From NCBI RefSeq assembly GCF_000012965.1, contig NC_007575.1:1364001-1428000 (forward strand): a DNA stretch of 64,000 nucleotides, in the 5' to 3' direction. Numbering within the stretch: the first letter of the stretch is position 1; the number at the start of each line of letters is the position of its first letter. This document shows positions 25,282 to 35,700 of this stretch, in pieces. The DNA comes from Sulfurimonas denitrificans DSM 1251. Lineage in GTDB: Bacteria > Campylobacterota > Campylobacteria > Campylobacterales > Sulfurimonadaceae. A program made the translations under genes and the position numbers. Under the pieces are notes generated by a model. It had not been told where the DNA came from, did not search any database, and saw nothing but the letters and a program-made list of their open reading frames with translations.

Positions 25282-26564
25282 GCCGAGCCTAATGCATTTG
25301 TATCTATATCTCCAAGCGAGACTCCAAGAACTCTTAATCTCTCTAAAACTGGAGGGTGCGTGTAGTGAAAAAAGATATACAGCGGATGAGATAGAGGAAA
25401 GCTTCTGTTCTCTGTTACAAGTTTTTTAAGTGCATTTGCGAGTTCTATCTCTCCACCCACTCCACCTAACTCACTTCCCACTCTATCTGCCGCATACTCA
25501 TTATGTCTGCTCACAATACCCATAATAGGCATCATAACAAAGCCCAAAACTGGCATAAAAAGAAGAAGAAGTATCATAATAGAATATGGTGCCTGTGAGA
25601 TACCAAGCTCCATATATAGTGAAGATGGAAGGTTTCCAAAGATGCCAAACATCCCAAAGAGCATCGCTCCAACTAGTGCAATATTTTTATAAATATCTCC
25701 ATGTGAAAAGTGCCCAAGCTCATGTCCTAAAACCGCTAAAAGTTCTCTTGTGCTTAGTTTTTCTAAAAGCGTATCAAATAAAACCACACGCTTAGCTTTT
25801 CCAAAACCACCAAAATAGGCATTTAATCTTGCATCTCTCTTACTTGCGTCACTGATAAAAATACCAGAACTTACAAAACCAGTTTTTTCCATCAACTCTT
25901 TTATCTCTGCATCCAACTCTTCATTTTGAAGCGGAGTGAGTTTGTCAAAAAACATCGCTCTAAAAGTCGGGTAAAGCATATTTATAAGAATTACTACACT
26001 AAAAATAAATGCAAAACTCCAAAACCACCAAAGAGTAAAATTTGAGATAATCGCATAAATACCCCAGATAACCAGTGAGCCAAAGATAAGAGTCATAACA
26101 AATGAGATAAGCGTATCTTTTACCCATTGAGCTTTACTTGATTTGTTGAAACCAAACTTCTCATCAAGTACAAATTTTTCATAGTAGCCAAAAGGAAGAG
26201 ATGTAACAGAACCTATAACCAAAAAACCCATAACAATGGCAATATTTAAAAAAGCCTCATTTTCAAAGTGAATGTTTTGCTCTAAAAACTTAACTCCAAA
26301 ACCAATCCAAAAGATAAAAAAGAGGTAATCTATAAAAGTTGTAGCAATACTCATCTTCTCTTTAGCCACACTGTAATTACCAGCTTTTAAAAAATCATTA
26401 TCGCTAAGAAGGATAGCCTTGCCCCTTTTTGCTGCATTTACATAGCCTATCTGCATAACGCTTGTATATATAGTGATAAGAATAAAAAGTGTATAGATTC
26501 CCATAATGCTCATTAACATCTTAATTGCCTTTAATTTTTTTGAGATTTTATCACTCATGCACAT
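25263..26564 (-). CDS. M48-family zinc metalloprotease, Ste24/CAAX protease-like
   Basis: 433 aa from the ATG at 26564, which has AAAGGA six bases upstream. Several N-terminal membrane helices, the zinc site HELGHFSHG (about residues 283-291) and the downstream EYAADRVGSELGG with the third ligand Glu. Related to Ste24 endopeptidases and HtpX, which process or degrade membrane proteins. First gene of the minus-strand run ending at 17506. Confidence 0.93.
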   Translation of the reverse strand: MCMSDKISKKLKAIKMLMSIMGIYTLFILITIYTSVMQIGYVNAAKRGKAILLSDNDFLKAGNYSVAKEKMSIATTFIDYLFFIFWIGFGVKFLEQNIHFENEAFLNIAIVMGFLVIGSVTSLPFGYYEKFVLDEKFGFNKSSKAQWVKDTLISFVMTLIFGSLVIWGIYAIISNFTLWWFWSFAFIFSVVILINMLYPTFRAMFFDKLTPLQNEELDAEIKELMEKTGFVSSGIFISDASKRDARLNAYFGGFGKAKRVVLFDTLLEKLSTRELLAVLGHELGHFSHGDIYKNIALVGAMLFGMFGIFGNLPSSLYMELGISQAPYSIMILLLLFMPVLGFVMMPIMGIVSRHNEYAADRVGSELGGVGGEIELANALKKLVTENRSFPLSHPLYIFFHYTHPPVLERLRVLGVSLGDIDTNALGSACQADI

Positions 26565-26621
26565 CAAATATCCTTTAACAGATATTTAGATACAATTTTT
26601 AAAATTACAAAAAAGATATTT

Positions 26622-27383
26622 ATGAAGAATTTAAAAGGTAAAAAAGTCGCCTTAGCTCTTGGCGGAGGCTCTGTTTTAGGCGGTGTACATGTAGGTGTAT
26701 TAAAAGCTCTAGAGGAGTATGGAGTAGATATAAAATATATAAGCGGAACAAGTGCTGGTGGGATTATCGCCTCACTTTATGCTTTTGGAAAAAGCCCAAA
26801 AGAGATAGAGCGGATAGTTTTAAACTTTGAGTGGAAAAACCTCGTAACGCTTACTTTAAGCAAATTTGCCATTTTATCAAACGAGAAGATAGGCGAGATG
26901 ATAAAAGAGAATATCGGAGATACAAATATAGAAGATTCAAAGATACCACTTAGCATGATAGCAACCGATATAACAGATGGAAAAAAGATACTTCTAGAAA
27001 AAGGAAGCACCTCTGTTGCTGTCATGGCAACTACATGTGTTCCAGGGATTTTTATACCTGTAGAGTTGGACGGAAGGCTGCTTGTTGATGGAGGCATACT
27101 AGAGAACGTTCCGCTTAGCTGTATAATAGAAAAAGATGTAGATTTAATAATCGGTGTTGATTTAGTTTGTGCGCACTCCCATAAAAAGCCTCAAAATATC
27201 ATCGAGGTTTTATACAACAGCTTTAATTTTTTAGTCAAAGCAAATAAACTCATACACTCAAAAGAGGCAGATATAATCATAAAACCTGACCTCTCAAACT
27301 ACAATGCCATAGATTTAGCCCAAATGAGGGAGCTAATAGAGATAGGCTACAAAGAGACACGAAAGATGATGAAAAATCTATAA
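26622..27383 (+). CDS. Patatin-like phospholipase (RssA/NTE family)
   Basis: 253 aa. Oxyanion motif GGGSVLGGVHVGVL (about residues 14-27), nucleophile GTSAGG (about 45-50) and dyad aspartate in DGGILENVP (about 150). A cytoplasmic lipid acyl hydrolase; the natural lipid is unknown. No signal peptide. Divergent from the M48 gene with a 57-base gap, whose GATACAAT is a possible -10. Confidence 0.93.
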   Translation: MKNLKGKKVALALGGGSVLGGVHVGVLKALEEYGVDIKYISGTSAGGIIASLYAFGKSPKEIERIVLNFEWKNLVTLTLSKFAILSNEKIGEMIKENIGDTNIEDSKIPLSMIATDITDGKKILLEKGSTSVAVMATTCVPGIFIPVELDGRLLVDGGILENVPLSCIIEKDVDLIIGVDLVCAHSHKKPQNIIEVLYNSFNFLVKANKLIHSKEADIIIKPDLSNYNAIDLAQMRELIEIGYKETRKMMKNL

Positions 27384-27435
27384 TTAATCTCTTTAGATGT
27401 AAAATATTCTCAATACCAAAATAAGGAGTGTTGTT

Positions 27436-27753
27436 ATGAAAAATTTAGTTGGATATATAAAATTATCTCTTATTGCTACAAGCTTTCTTGTAATTGTTCC
27501 CTCTGTTGCATCAGCTCAGAATATGGGTCGAAGTATGCCTACTTTTGAGAGTTTTGACTTAAATAAAGATGGTACGCTCACAGAGAGTGAAATGAATGAG
27601 GCAAGAGCGCTAAGAGCAAAAGAGCGTCAAGAGGATGGCAAAATGCTAAGAAATAGCAAAAACCATTATGAGTTCTCAGATATCGACACAAGCAAAGATG
27701 GAGTAGTCGATAAAAAAGAGTTCCAAGAGCACCAATTGAGAAGAAAAAGATAG
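27436..27753 (+). CDS. Exported EF-hand protein
   Basis: 105 aa with a Sec signal ending VASAQ. Two EF-hand loops: DLNKDGTLTESE (about residues 43-54) and DTSKDGVVDKKE (about 82-93), with Ca-ligand spacing D-x-[NS]-x-D-G. Probably a small periplasmic calcium-binding protein. AAGGAG precedes the ATG. katA follows 60 bases later. Confidence 0.88.
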   Translation: MKNLVGYIKLSLIATSFLVIVPSVASAQNMGRSMPTFESFDLNKDGTLTESEMNEARALRAKERQEDGKMLRNSKNHYEFSDIDTSKDGVVDKKEFQEHQLRRKR

Positions 27754-27813
27754 TAACTGCCATTAGCTTACTCGCTTCTAAATAAACTCTTGCGTCATAA
27801 ATAAGGAGAATCA

Positions 27814-29250
27814 ATGAAAAAGAGACTAACAACCGCTTTTGGTGCACCTGTTGCAGATAATAACAACTCACTTACCGCAGGGGCAAGGGGTCCTATGATG
27901 CTTCAAGATGTATGGTATTTGGAAAAAATGGCACATTTTGATAGGGAAGTTATTCCCGAGAGACGTATGCATGCAAAAGGTTCTGGTGCATTTGGAAAGT
28001 TCACGGTTACACATGACATCACAAAATACACCAAAGCAAAAATCTTCTCTGAAATTGGCAAAAAAACAGAGATGTTTGCAAGATTTTCTACTGTTGCAGG
28101 CGAGAGAGGTGCTGCAGATGCAGAGAGAGATATCCGTGGTTTTGCTCTTAAGTTTTATACGGAAGAGGGCAATTGGGACTTAGTTGGTAACAATACACCT
28201 GTGTTTTTTCTAAGAGACCCACTCAAGTTTCCAGATTTAAACCATGCAGTAAAACGAGATCCAAAAACGAATATGAGAAGTGCAAAAAATAACTGGGATT
28301 TTTGGACTAGCTTGCCAGAAGCTCTGCATCAAGTAACCATTACAATGAGCGATAGAGGTATCCCTTATTCTTACCGTCACATGCATGGATTTGGCAGTCA
28401 CACTTTTAGCTTCATCAATGCTAAAAATGAGAGACATTGGGTTAAGTTTCATTTTGTTAGCCAACAAGGTATCAAAAACTTAACAGATGAAGAGGCTGAA
28501 ATTTTGGTTGGAAAAAATAGAGAGAGCCATCAGCAAGATTTGTTTGAAAGTATAGAAAAAGGTGATTTTCCAAAGTGGAAAATGTTTGTCCAAATTATGA
28601 GCGAAGAAGATGCAAAGCACTATAAGTTCAACCCTTTTGATTTAACAAGAGTGTGGCTTAAAAAAGATTATCCACTCATAGAAGTTGGAGAGTTTGAGCT
28701 AAACCGCAACCCAGAAAACTATTTTGCAGATGTAGAACAAGCTGCATTTAATCCTGCAAGCGTTGTAAATGGAATTGGCTTTTCACCTGATAAGATGCTT
28801 CAAGGAAGACTTTTCTCATACGGCGATGCACAAAGATACAGACTCGGAGTCAACCATAACCTCATCCCTGTAAATGCTCCAAAATGCCCAACAAACAGTT
28901 ATCATAGAGATGGCTTAATGAGAGTTGATGGCAATGCTGGAGCAACGATTGGGTACGAGCCAAACTCTTATGAGGAGTGGCAAGAGCAAAAAGAGTATGC
29001 TGAACCGATACTCGACATTGATGGTGGAGCTTCCCGATGGGAGATGGATGATGATAATTTCACACAACCTAGAATGCTCTTTCAACTTATGAGTAAAGAG
29101 CAAAAACAAGTTCTTTTTGAAAACACAGCAAGAGCTATGGGTGATGCCCCAGATATGATTAAAAAAAGACATATAGACAACTGTACAAAAGCAGACCCAG
29201 CTTATGGTGTAGGTGTTGCAAAAGCTTTAGGCTTGAGTGTAAAATCTTAA
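27814..29250 (+). CDS. katA: Catalase
   Basis: 478 aa, small-subunit monofunctional haem catalase. The catalytic block [15 protein letters not shown] (about residues 48-62) holds the distal His; [22 protein letters not shown] and the proximal haem-ligand block [15 protein letters not shown] (Tyr about 341) are present. Converts H2O2 to water and oxygen. Good AAGGAG before the ATG. No PerR box was recognised upstream. Confidence 0.97.
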   Translation: MKKRLTTAFGAPVADNNNSLTAGARGPMMLQDVWYLEKMAHFDREVIPERRMHAKGSGAFGKFTVTHDITKYTKAKIFSEIGKKTEMFARFSTVAGERGAADAERDIRGFALKFYTEEGNWDLVGNNTPVFFLRDPLKFPDLNHAVKRDPKTNMRSAKNNWDFWTSLPEALHQVTITMSDRGIPYSYRHMHGFGSHTFSFINAKNERHWVKFHFVSQQGIKNLTDEEAEILVGKNRESHQQDLFESIEKGDFPKWKMFVQIMSEEDAKHYKFNPFDLTRVWLKKDYPLIEVGEFELNRNPENYFADVEQAAFNPASVVNGIGFSPDKMLQGRLFSYGDAQRYRLGVNHNLIPVNAPKCPTNSYHRDGLMRVDGNAGATIGYEPNSYEEWQEQKEYAEPILDIDGGASRWEMDDDNFTQPRMLFQLMSKEQKQVLFENTARAMGDAPDMIKKRHIDNCTKADPAYGVGVAKALGLSVKS

Positions 29251-29258
29251 AATTATCT

Positions 29259-29291
29259 ATCTGCATGTAAGAATTTTCTTTACATGTAGAT
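29259..29291 (+). terminator. Hairpin after katA built from TACATGTA-type arms
   Basis: ATCTGCATGTAA at 29259-29270 pairs with TTACATGTAGAT at 29280-29291 (one G-T mismatch). No T run follows, so it is a weak or rho-assisted terminator, or an mRNA end structure. Confidence 0.4.
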
Positions 29292-29330
29292 ACTCTTAAT
29301 ACTTTAAAAATTTATACTCTTTTTATGTTT

Positions 29331-29621
29331 TTATAAAATATAATCGACCACTTTTGACTCAAGCGTTACGGTCTTTATAAGCTCCACTACCTTTAAATGT
29401 TCAGGGTGAATAGCATAAATTGCCATATCTTCTTTACTCTCAAATGTTGAGTATAAACAGAGGTCAAACGCTCTATCTGAATCAGTAAAATTAACACCTA
29501 CCTCCATAAATTTTAGCTCATGGATAAGTGTAACTAAAGCATTTAACCTCTTTTGCACCTCTTTTATATTTGACTCTTTACTCTCATCTTTAAACTTAAA
29601 CATAACTATGTGAACTATCAT
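29331..29621 (-). CDS. Dabb-family (stress-responsive A/B barrel) protein
   Basis: 96 aa. HIVMFKFKDES at the N-terminus and DLCLYSTFESKEDMAIYAIHPEHLKVVE are the Dabb signature with the conserved HPxH. Dimeric ferredoxin-like barrels of this family act in various enzymes or as stress proteins; the substrate is unknown. It lies convergent to katA and divergent from the small ORF at 29672. Confidence 0.88.
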   Translation of the reverse strand: MIVHIVMFKFKDESKESNIKEVQKRLNALVTLIHELKFMEVGVNFTDSDRAFDLCLYSTFESKEDMAIYAIHPEHLKVVELIKTVTLESKVVDYIL

Positions 29622-29671
29622 TTTTATCTCTTTTTTTGTGAAATTCTACCCAAAAACGATAAAATAGACTT

Positions 29672-29869
29672 ATGAAAAGAATTTTAAAAGAGCTATATGG
29701 CTCGGGCATACTATTTTTCTACTTCTTCAAATGGCCATTTTTTATAGTATTTCCTTATCTTTATAACAATGGTTTAAATAACAACTATATTTTAAATATT
29801 TTATGGTTTTTTATGGCGGGATTGATACTTAAAGATTTCTACATGTTGTTTAAAGATAGAGGCTCTTAA
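29672..29869 (+). CDS. Small membrane protein of unknown function
   Basis: 65 aa, with hydrophobic stretches near residues 10-28 and 40-55 and a charged C-terminus (LFKDRGS). No Shine-Dalgarno; GATAAAAT lies just upstream. It occupies an otherwise empty gap and its stop is close to the convergent symporter gene, which favours a real gene. No family recognised. Confidence 0.5.
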   Translation: MKRILKELYGSGILFFYFFKWPFFIVFPYLYNNGLNNNYILNILWFFMAGLILKDFYMLFKDRGS

Positions 29870-29873
29870 GTGA

Positions 29874-31217
29874 TTATCTCCAAAAAAATTCAGCGATAAC
29901 TACTACAAAAAAGACACCTATGAGGTTTAGCAAAAATCCATATCTAAGCATATCTTTTACATTAAGAGCGCCACTGCTCATGGCTATGGCATTTGGAGGT
30001 GTTGCTATTGGAAGCATAAAAGCGTAACTCGCACAAACAGTTGCTACCATCATAAATAGTTTGGCGTCCATATTTGTTTGGATTGCCAGAGCGTAAATAA
30101 TTGGAAGCATTACAGAGATTAGTGCAGTATTTGAAGTTATCTCTGTTGTAAAAGTTACAAGAATTGCGATACACAGGAGTACAAACAGAGTAGGAAAATC
30201 ACTCAAAGCTATAAGATAAGAGGCAAGTTCACTTGCTAGGGAAGTTGCGCTAAAAGCGGTAGCTATTGAGAATCCTGCACCAAAGAGAAACATTATCCTA
30301 AATGGAACTTTTCCTTTGTCATCCATCCAATCAAGAATAGAAAAAGGCGGAGCAAAAAGCAAAAGTCCTCCGCCAAGCAAAATAACACTCTCATTTAACC
30401 CAAGTCCACTCCAGTGCGATCCAAGCGGAGCGTTTAGTAAAAGAAGCATAACCACTCCACCAAGAAGTAGAAGTATCTTTTTTTGATCTTTGTTTAGAGT
30501 TTTTTTATCCTCTTTAAAAGATATTTTTGCATCACTACATCCAATACTAAGAAGATATGAAACAACTATGAGCATAATTACAACCAAAGGAGCCATCATC
30601 CACATCCACTCTACAAAAGAGAAAGCTTCCATCCCTTTATCTTGCATAAATCCAAGCAAAATAAGATTTGGCGGAGTTCCAATTGGAGTCAAAATACCAC
30701 CAACACTAGCACCATAAGCAACGCCAAGAGCAAACCTCATCTTTAGTTTTGCCTCATCACTTAAGAAGAGTGCGATTGGAATAAGTAGAAGTGCTGTTGT
30801 TGTATTTGACAAAAGAGAGCTTAAAACTCCAGAAGCAATCGTTAGAGAAAATATAACTCCACGTGCGGTAGCTGGAAAAATAGAGAACATTTTTTGCGCT
30901 ATCCATCTATGTAGATTGCTCTTCTCAACAGCAATTGCTATAAAAAACCCTCCCAAAAAGAGGAAAATTATGGGATTTGCATAGTTTTGAGTTGTAAGAT
31001 TTGTAGATAAAATGCCAAAAGATGGAAACAAAACAATAGGAAGTAAAGAGACAACTCCAAGTGGCAGAGCCTCATTTGTCCAAAGCACCACTAAAAAAGC
31101 AATAACTCCAAGCAAAACCGCTTGAGTTAGGTTAAAAGGGATAAAAGAGAGTAAAAAAACTATGAATGCTATTAAAATCGCAACTGCTATTTTTTTATAT
31201 ATAACTGTATCTGCCAT
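29874..31217 (-). CDS. SLC13/DASS-family anion:Na+ symporter
   Basis: 447 aa with about eleven membrane helices and the two inverted SNT motifs of the family: LLSNTTTALLLIP (about residue 140) and EITSNTALISVMLP (about 360), each followed by a TPP loop (GTPPNLIL, ATPPNAIA). Carries dicarboxylates, sulphate or similar anions with sodium; ligand not deducible. Single gene, upstream of putP on the same strand with 46 bases between. Confidence 0.93.
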   Translation of the reverse strand: MADTVIYKKIAVAILIAFIVFLLSFIPFNLTQAVLLGVIAFLVVLWTNEALPLGVVSLLPIVLFPSFGILSTNLTTQNYANPIIFLFLGGFFIAIAVEKSNLHRWIAQKMFSIFPATARGVIFSLTIASGVLSSLLSNTTTALLLIPIALFLSDEAKLKMRFALGVAYGASVGGILTPIGTPPNLILLGFMQDKGMEAFSFVEWMWMMAPLVVIMLIVVSYLLSIGCSDAKISFKEDKKTLNKDQKKILLLLGGVVMLLLLNAPLGSHWSGLGLNESVILLGGGLLLFAPPFSILDWMDDKGKVPFRIMFLFGAGFSIATAFSATSLASELASYLIALSDFPTLFVLLCIAILVTFTTEITSNTALISVMLPIIYALAIQTNMDAKLFMMVATVCASYAFMLPIATPPNAIAMSSGALNVKDMLRYGFLLNLIGVFFVVVIAEFFWR

Positions 31218-31263
31218 TCAATTCTCTTTTTTTTGATATTTATATATTTTATCATTTTTAAAA

Positions 31264-32730
31264 CTATTTTAACTTATCTCTAACCTCGCTAAATATCTCT
31301 TTATTCTCACTAGAAGCACCCTCACCAACTCTGCTAAAGATTAATATAGCAATCCAAGCTAAGATAAATCCAGGTAGAAGTTCATACATGTCAAAGATTC
31401 CACCCTCTAAATTTTTATAGATAATAACACTCAAAGAGCCAACTATCATTCCTGCTATTGCACCAACTTTTGTTATATTTTGATTGTAAAGAGAGAGAAT
31501 TATAAGCGGTCCAAAAGCCGCACCAAAACCAGCCCAAGCATAAGATACAAGTTGCAATACACTAGAGTTTTCATCACTTGAGATGTACCAAGCTATTATG
31601 GCTATTACTATAACAGTAGAGCGACCAACCCAGACTAGCTCTTTGTCGCTTGCATCCTTTCTAAGGATAGCATGATAAATATCTCTAGTTAAAACAGAAG
31701 ATGAAACAAGGAGTTGGGAATCGATTGTACTCATTATTGCTGCTAAAATGGCTGCAAGCAAAAATCCTGCTATCCAAGGATTAAACAGAAGTTGGGAGAG
31801 AGTTATAAAAATCTTCTCACTATCTTGTAAATCAACCCCATTTGCTACAACATAAACAAACCCAAAAAATCCAACAGCAAGAGAGCCTAGTATTGATATA
31901 CCCATCCAGCTCATACCTATAGCTTTTGCACGATGAATCTCATTTTCATCTCTAATGGACATAAATCGTACTAGAATATGAGGTTGTCCAAAATACCCAA
32001 GCCCCCAAGAAAGAAGTGAGATGATACCTATAAGTGAGCTACCCCTAAATATATCAAGCATTGAAGCGTCATGAAGTTCTATGATTTTTATAGCCTCACC
32101 AACACCACCTATCTCATACAAAACCACAACAGGAGTTATAACAAGAGCAATCATCATAAGAATGCCTTGAATAAAATCCGTCCAGCTTACAGCGTTATAT
32201 CCGCCTAAGAACGTATATGAAACTATAATAACACTCCCAACAATAAGAGCAGTTGAATACTCTAAGTTAAAAGTAGCTTCAAAAAGCTTGGCTCCGCCAA
32301 CAAGCCCTGAAGATGTGTAGAGCGTATAAAAAATAAGAATAACAATCGCAGTTGTAATTCGAAGATAGTTTTTTCTCTCTTTAAATCTATTTGAGAAATA
32401 ATCAGGGATAGTAATTGAATCATTGAGATGATGAGTATATACACGAAGCGGTTTTGCTACATAATGCCAATTTAAATATGCTCCAATAAAGAGCCCAACT
32501 GCAATCCAACTGCCAACCAAACCATCTCTAAACATCATTCCCGGAAGCCCTAAAAGAAGCCATCCACTCATGTCTGATGCACCAGCGCTCAGAGCAGTTA
32601 CTCCTGGTCCCAACCCTCGTCCTCCTAGAACATAATCACTCAAATCATCAGTCTTAAAATAAAAATAAATCCCAATACCAATCATCCCTAACATGTATAT
32701 AGCAAATGATATTAAAAGCGGTGTTTGCAT
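31264..32730 (-). CDS. putP: Sodium/proline symporter PutP
   Basis: 488 aa SSS-family transporter with about 13 helices. LSAGASDMSGWLLLGLPG (about residues 48-65) is the PutP Na/proline site and GLGYFGQPHILVRFMSI is typical of PutP. Starts one base after the putA stop, so proline uptake and breakdown are cotranscribed. Confidence 0.96.
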   Translation of the reverse strand: MQTPLLISFAIYMLGMIGIGIYFYFKTDDLSDYVLGGRGLGPGVTALSAGASDMSGWLLLGLPGMMFRDGLVGSWIAVGLFIGAYLNWHYVAKPLRVYTHHLNDSITIPDYFSNRFKERKNYLRITTAIVILIFYTLYTSSGLVGGAKLFEATFNLEYSTALIVGSVIIVSYTFLGGYNAVSWTDFIQGILMMIALVITPVVVLYEIGGVGEAIKIIELHDASMLDIFRGSSLIGIISLLSWGLGYFGQPHILVRFMSIRDENEIHRAKAIGMSWMGISILGSLAVGFFGFVYVVANGVDLQDSEKIFITLSQLLFNPWIAGFLLAAILAAIMSTIDSQLLVSSSVLTRDIYHAILRKDASDKELVWVGRSTVIVIAIIAWYISSDENSSVLQLVSYAWAGFGAAFGPLIILSLYNQNITKVGAIAGMIVGSLSVIIYKNLEGGIFDMYELLPGFILAWIAILIFSRVGEGASSENKEIFSEVRDKLK

Positions 32731-35700
32731 CTACTTCTCCTCCTTCTTCTTAAAAGTGTAAAGACCTATATTTCCATATCTATGGTAATTATGAGAGATA
32801 CTTTGCTCTAAAAAGTAGTGCATAAGCTCAACTCTACCATGAGGTATAAAAGGCTCGCTTGCAATATGTCTTGCATCTTTTGCCATCTGTTCATAAACTT
32901 CTCTTCTTATGTTCTCTTTACTCAAATATCTAACTCTCGCTGATGCTCTCATAGACTCAATAGACTCTTCAAGAGTCTCACATGCAAGAGAGTCATGCTC
33001 ATCAAGTAGAAGAGTTTTTTTACTTATAAGCCATAAAAGCTCGTCTGAGTAAAGCTCTTTTGGTAAGCTTACATGTAGCTTTACCCTCGAGAGTTTAGCT
33101 GCTGCAATCGAGCATAGTATCTCATAAAGTGCGTCATTAGTGTCTATAACTAGCATCATTTTTTTTACATGTAAGTATCTGTTAATATTGCTTTGTCCTC
33201 TAATATTTGAATAGTCATGCTCTTGTAAAAACTCGTTCTTTAAATGGTAGGCAAAATTCCCAATAGTCTTGATACTTTTTTCTAAAGTTTCTCTGTAGTT
33301 ATCTTCATCCTTTAAAATCTCTTGAAGATTTCTCAAGTATGGATGAGGAGCTGATTTTTGCTCTGATAAAAAGTCACAAGAGATATTTACAAACTGAGAA
33401 ACATAGTTAAACCCACCTGCTTTTTTGCCGCTTCCTATCGCTGATTTACCCATGCCGCCAAAAGGTTGTCTCAACACTACAGCTCCAGTTGTCATACGGT
33501 TTATGTAGAGATTTCCAGCCATTAGATTCTCTTTAAACTTCAAAACCTCTCTCTCATCAAGGCTCTCAATTCCTGAAGTTAGCCCATACCCTGTTGAGTT
33601 TACTAAAGAGAGTGCATCATCTAAATCTTCTGCGCACATTACACTTAAAACTGGACCAAAAAGCTCGTTCATATGACAAAAATCCCCTTTTTTTGTTCCC
33701 CATCTAATGGATGGTTTTAACATGTAAGGATTTGAATCTTCAAAACTAGGGGCTATAAGCCACTCTTCACCATCGTCTAAATGCTCTAACGCATACTTCA
33801 AATTTCCTGATGGGATATTTACTAGTGAGCTAATTCTGTTTTGTGTATCCCAAACTGAGCCTACATGTAAAGAGAGTGTTGCATCAATGAGCATTTTTTT
33901 AAACTCTTCATCTTCATATACCTCTCTCTCAAGAATTAAAAGTGAAGTAGCCGAACATTTTTGTCCAGAATTGTTAAAGGCTGAGGCAACTACATTTTTG
34001 ATAGCTTGATCTCTATCACTCAACGCTGTAACTATGGTTGCATCTTTTCCACCAGTCTCTGCACTTAAATGAATTTCTGGACGATTTTTCAACATCTTAT
34101 AAGCAGTTTTTTCACTTCCTGTAAATATAACAAAATCGATATCTTTACTCTTTAGAAGAAACTCACCAGCTAATTCTCCCTGCGTTGGAATAAACTGTAG
34201 AGTGTTTTTACTAACTCCAGCATCCCAAAAACATTTACAAAGCATATATCCGCAAAGCAAGGCATCTGAGGATGGTTTTAAAATAACCCTATTTCCACAT
34301 GCAAGAGCTGCTGCGACTCCTCCAACTGCTATAGCTATTGGAAAATTCCAAGGACTTATAACTAAACCAACTCCTTTTTCTTCTAGCTTTATGCCATCTA
34401 ATTCGTTTAGTTTTTTTAGACTGTATGGATAAAAGTTTAAAAAGTCTATCGCCTCAGATATTTCAACATCACTCTCGCTAAAGATTTTGCCAAGCTCTGC
34501 TGCAGCAATCCCTATCAGTAAACCTCTGTTTTTTCTAAACTCATTTGCCACGTTCATGAGCACTTTTGTTCTCTCTTTAAGTGTTAGCTCACTCCAAGCA
34601 TCTACATCACTCTTTGCAACCTCTATGGCTTCTTTTAACACATCTTCACCAGCCATAAAGCATCTATGAAGAGTGATATTTTGAGATTTATCCATAACCT
34701 CTTTTACTTCTTGGCTCATAAGCTCTTTGCCACCAACTACAATGTGGACTCTTAGAGGCTCCTCTTTTGAGATATTTTTATATTTATCTCGAATTTTATC
34801 AGCCCAAATTTGGTTTTGTGTAAGGGTAAAATCCGTATCACTCTCATTTTTAAAAATATATCCATCAACATTATCAATATTCTCAAACACTTCTGTGTTT
34901 CTATCTTGTTTTCTATATGGCTCTTTGGGAAGTGAATTTAGCGCATCTATTGAGTCCTCATAACTTTTGAGCAAAATCGCCCAAGCCTCACTTCCAACTT
35001 TAAGCCCAAAACTATGTCTTAGAAAGTTTTGCTGTGCGGTGTTTTCATCAAATCTTCTAACAAGATAAGCTATAGCATTTGTAAATGTCTTTGAAGTTGC
35101 AGTTGGAGCGTATAGTATAACTTTAATATCTTCTTGCTTTAGTATATGATAAGCCGTCTCACTCATACCCTCAAGCATCTCAGCACTAAAGTATTTCAAA
35201 ACTCCTCTTTGTTTTGCGAGTATATAGCCAAGCGCTTGATCAAAAAGATTATGAGATGCAATGCCTACATGTATATATGGCGAGACCTCTTTATCTATTA
35301 GAAAATCCATTAAAAGCTTGAAATTTGCATCGCTTTGAGCCTTATCTAAATAAGTTACACACTCCCAATCTCTAAGTGAAGCTTCTGTAAGTTCCATCTC
35401 TTGATTTGCACCTTTTACAAGCCTTACCTTTATGCTGGCCCCGCCATCATCAACTCTTCTCTTTGCCCACTCATATAGTTTTTTTAAATGTGTCATTGTC
35501 TCTGGAATATACGCTTGAAGAACGATTCCAGCATGAAGATTTTTAAACTCATCAAGGGAGAGAGTTTTTATAAAAACATCTATTGTTAGATTTATATCTC
35601 TGTACTCTTCCATGTCAAGATTTATAAACTTTGAGTTGTTTTGAATTGCGGCTCTATATATCTTTTGAAGTCTTAATGAGATTTGCTCAATACTCCAGTG

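Noticed and set aside
29672-29869. A second leaderless gene after GATAAAAT
   Set aside because: The -10 resemblance is weak and the gene itself is uncertain; kept only as a low-confidence coding region.
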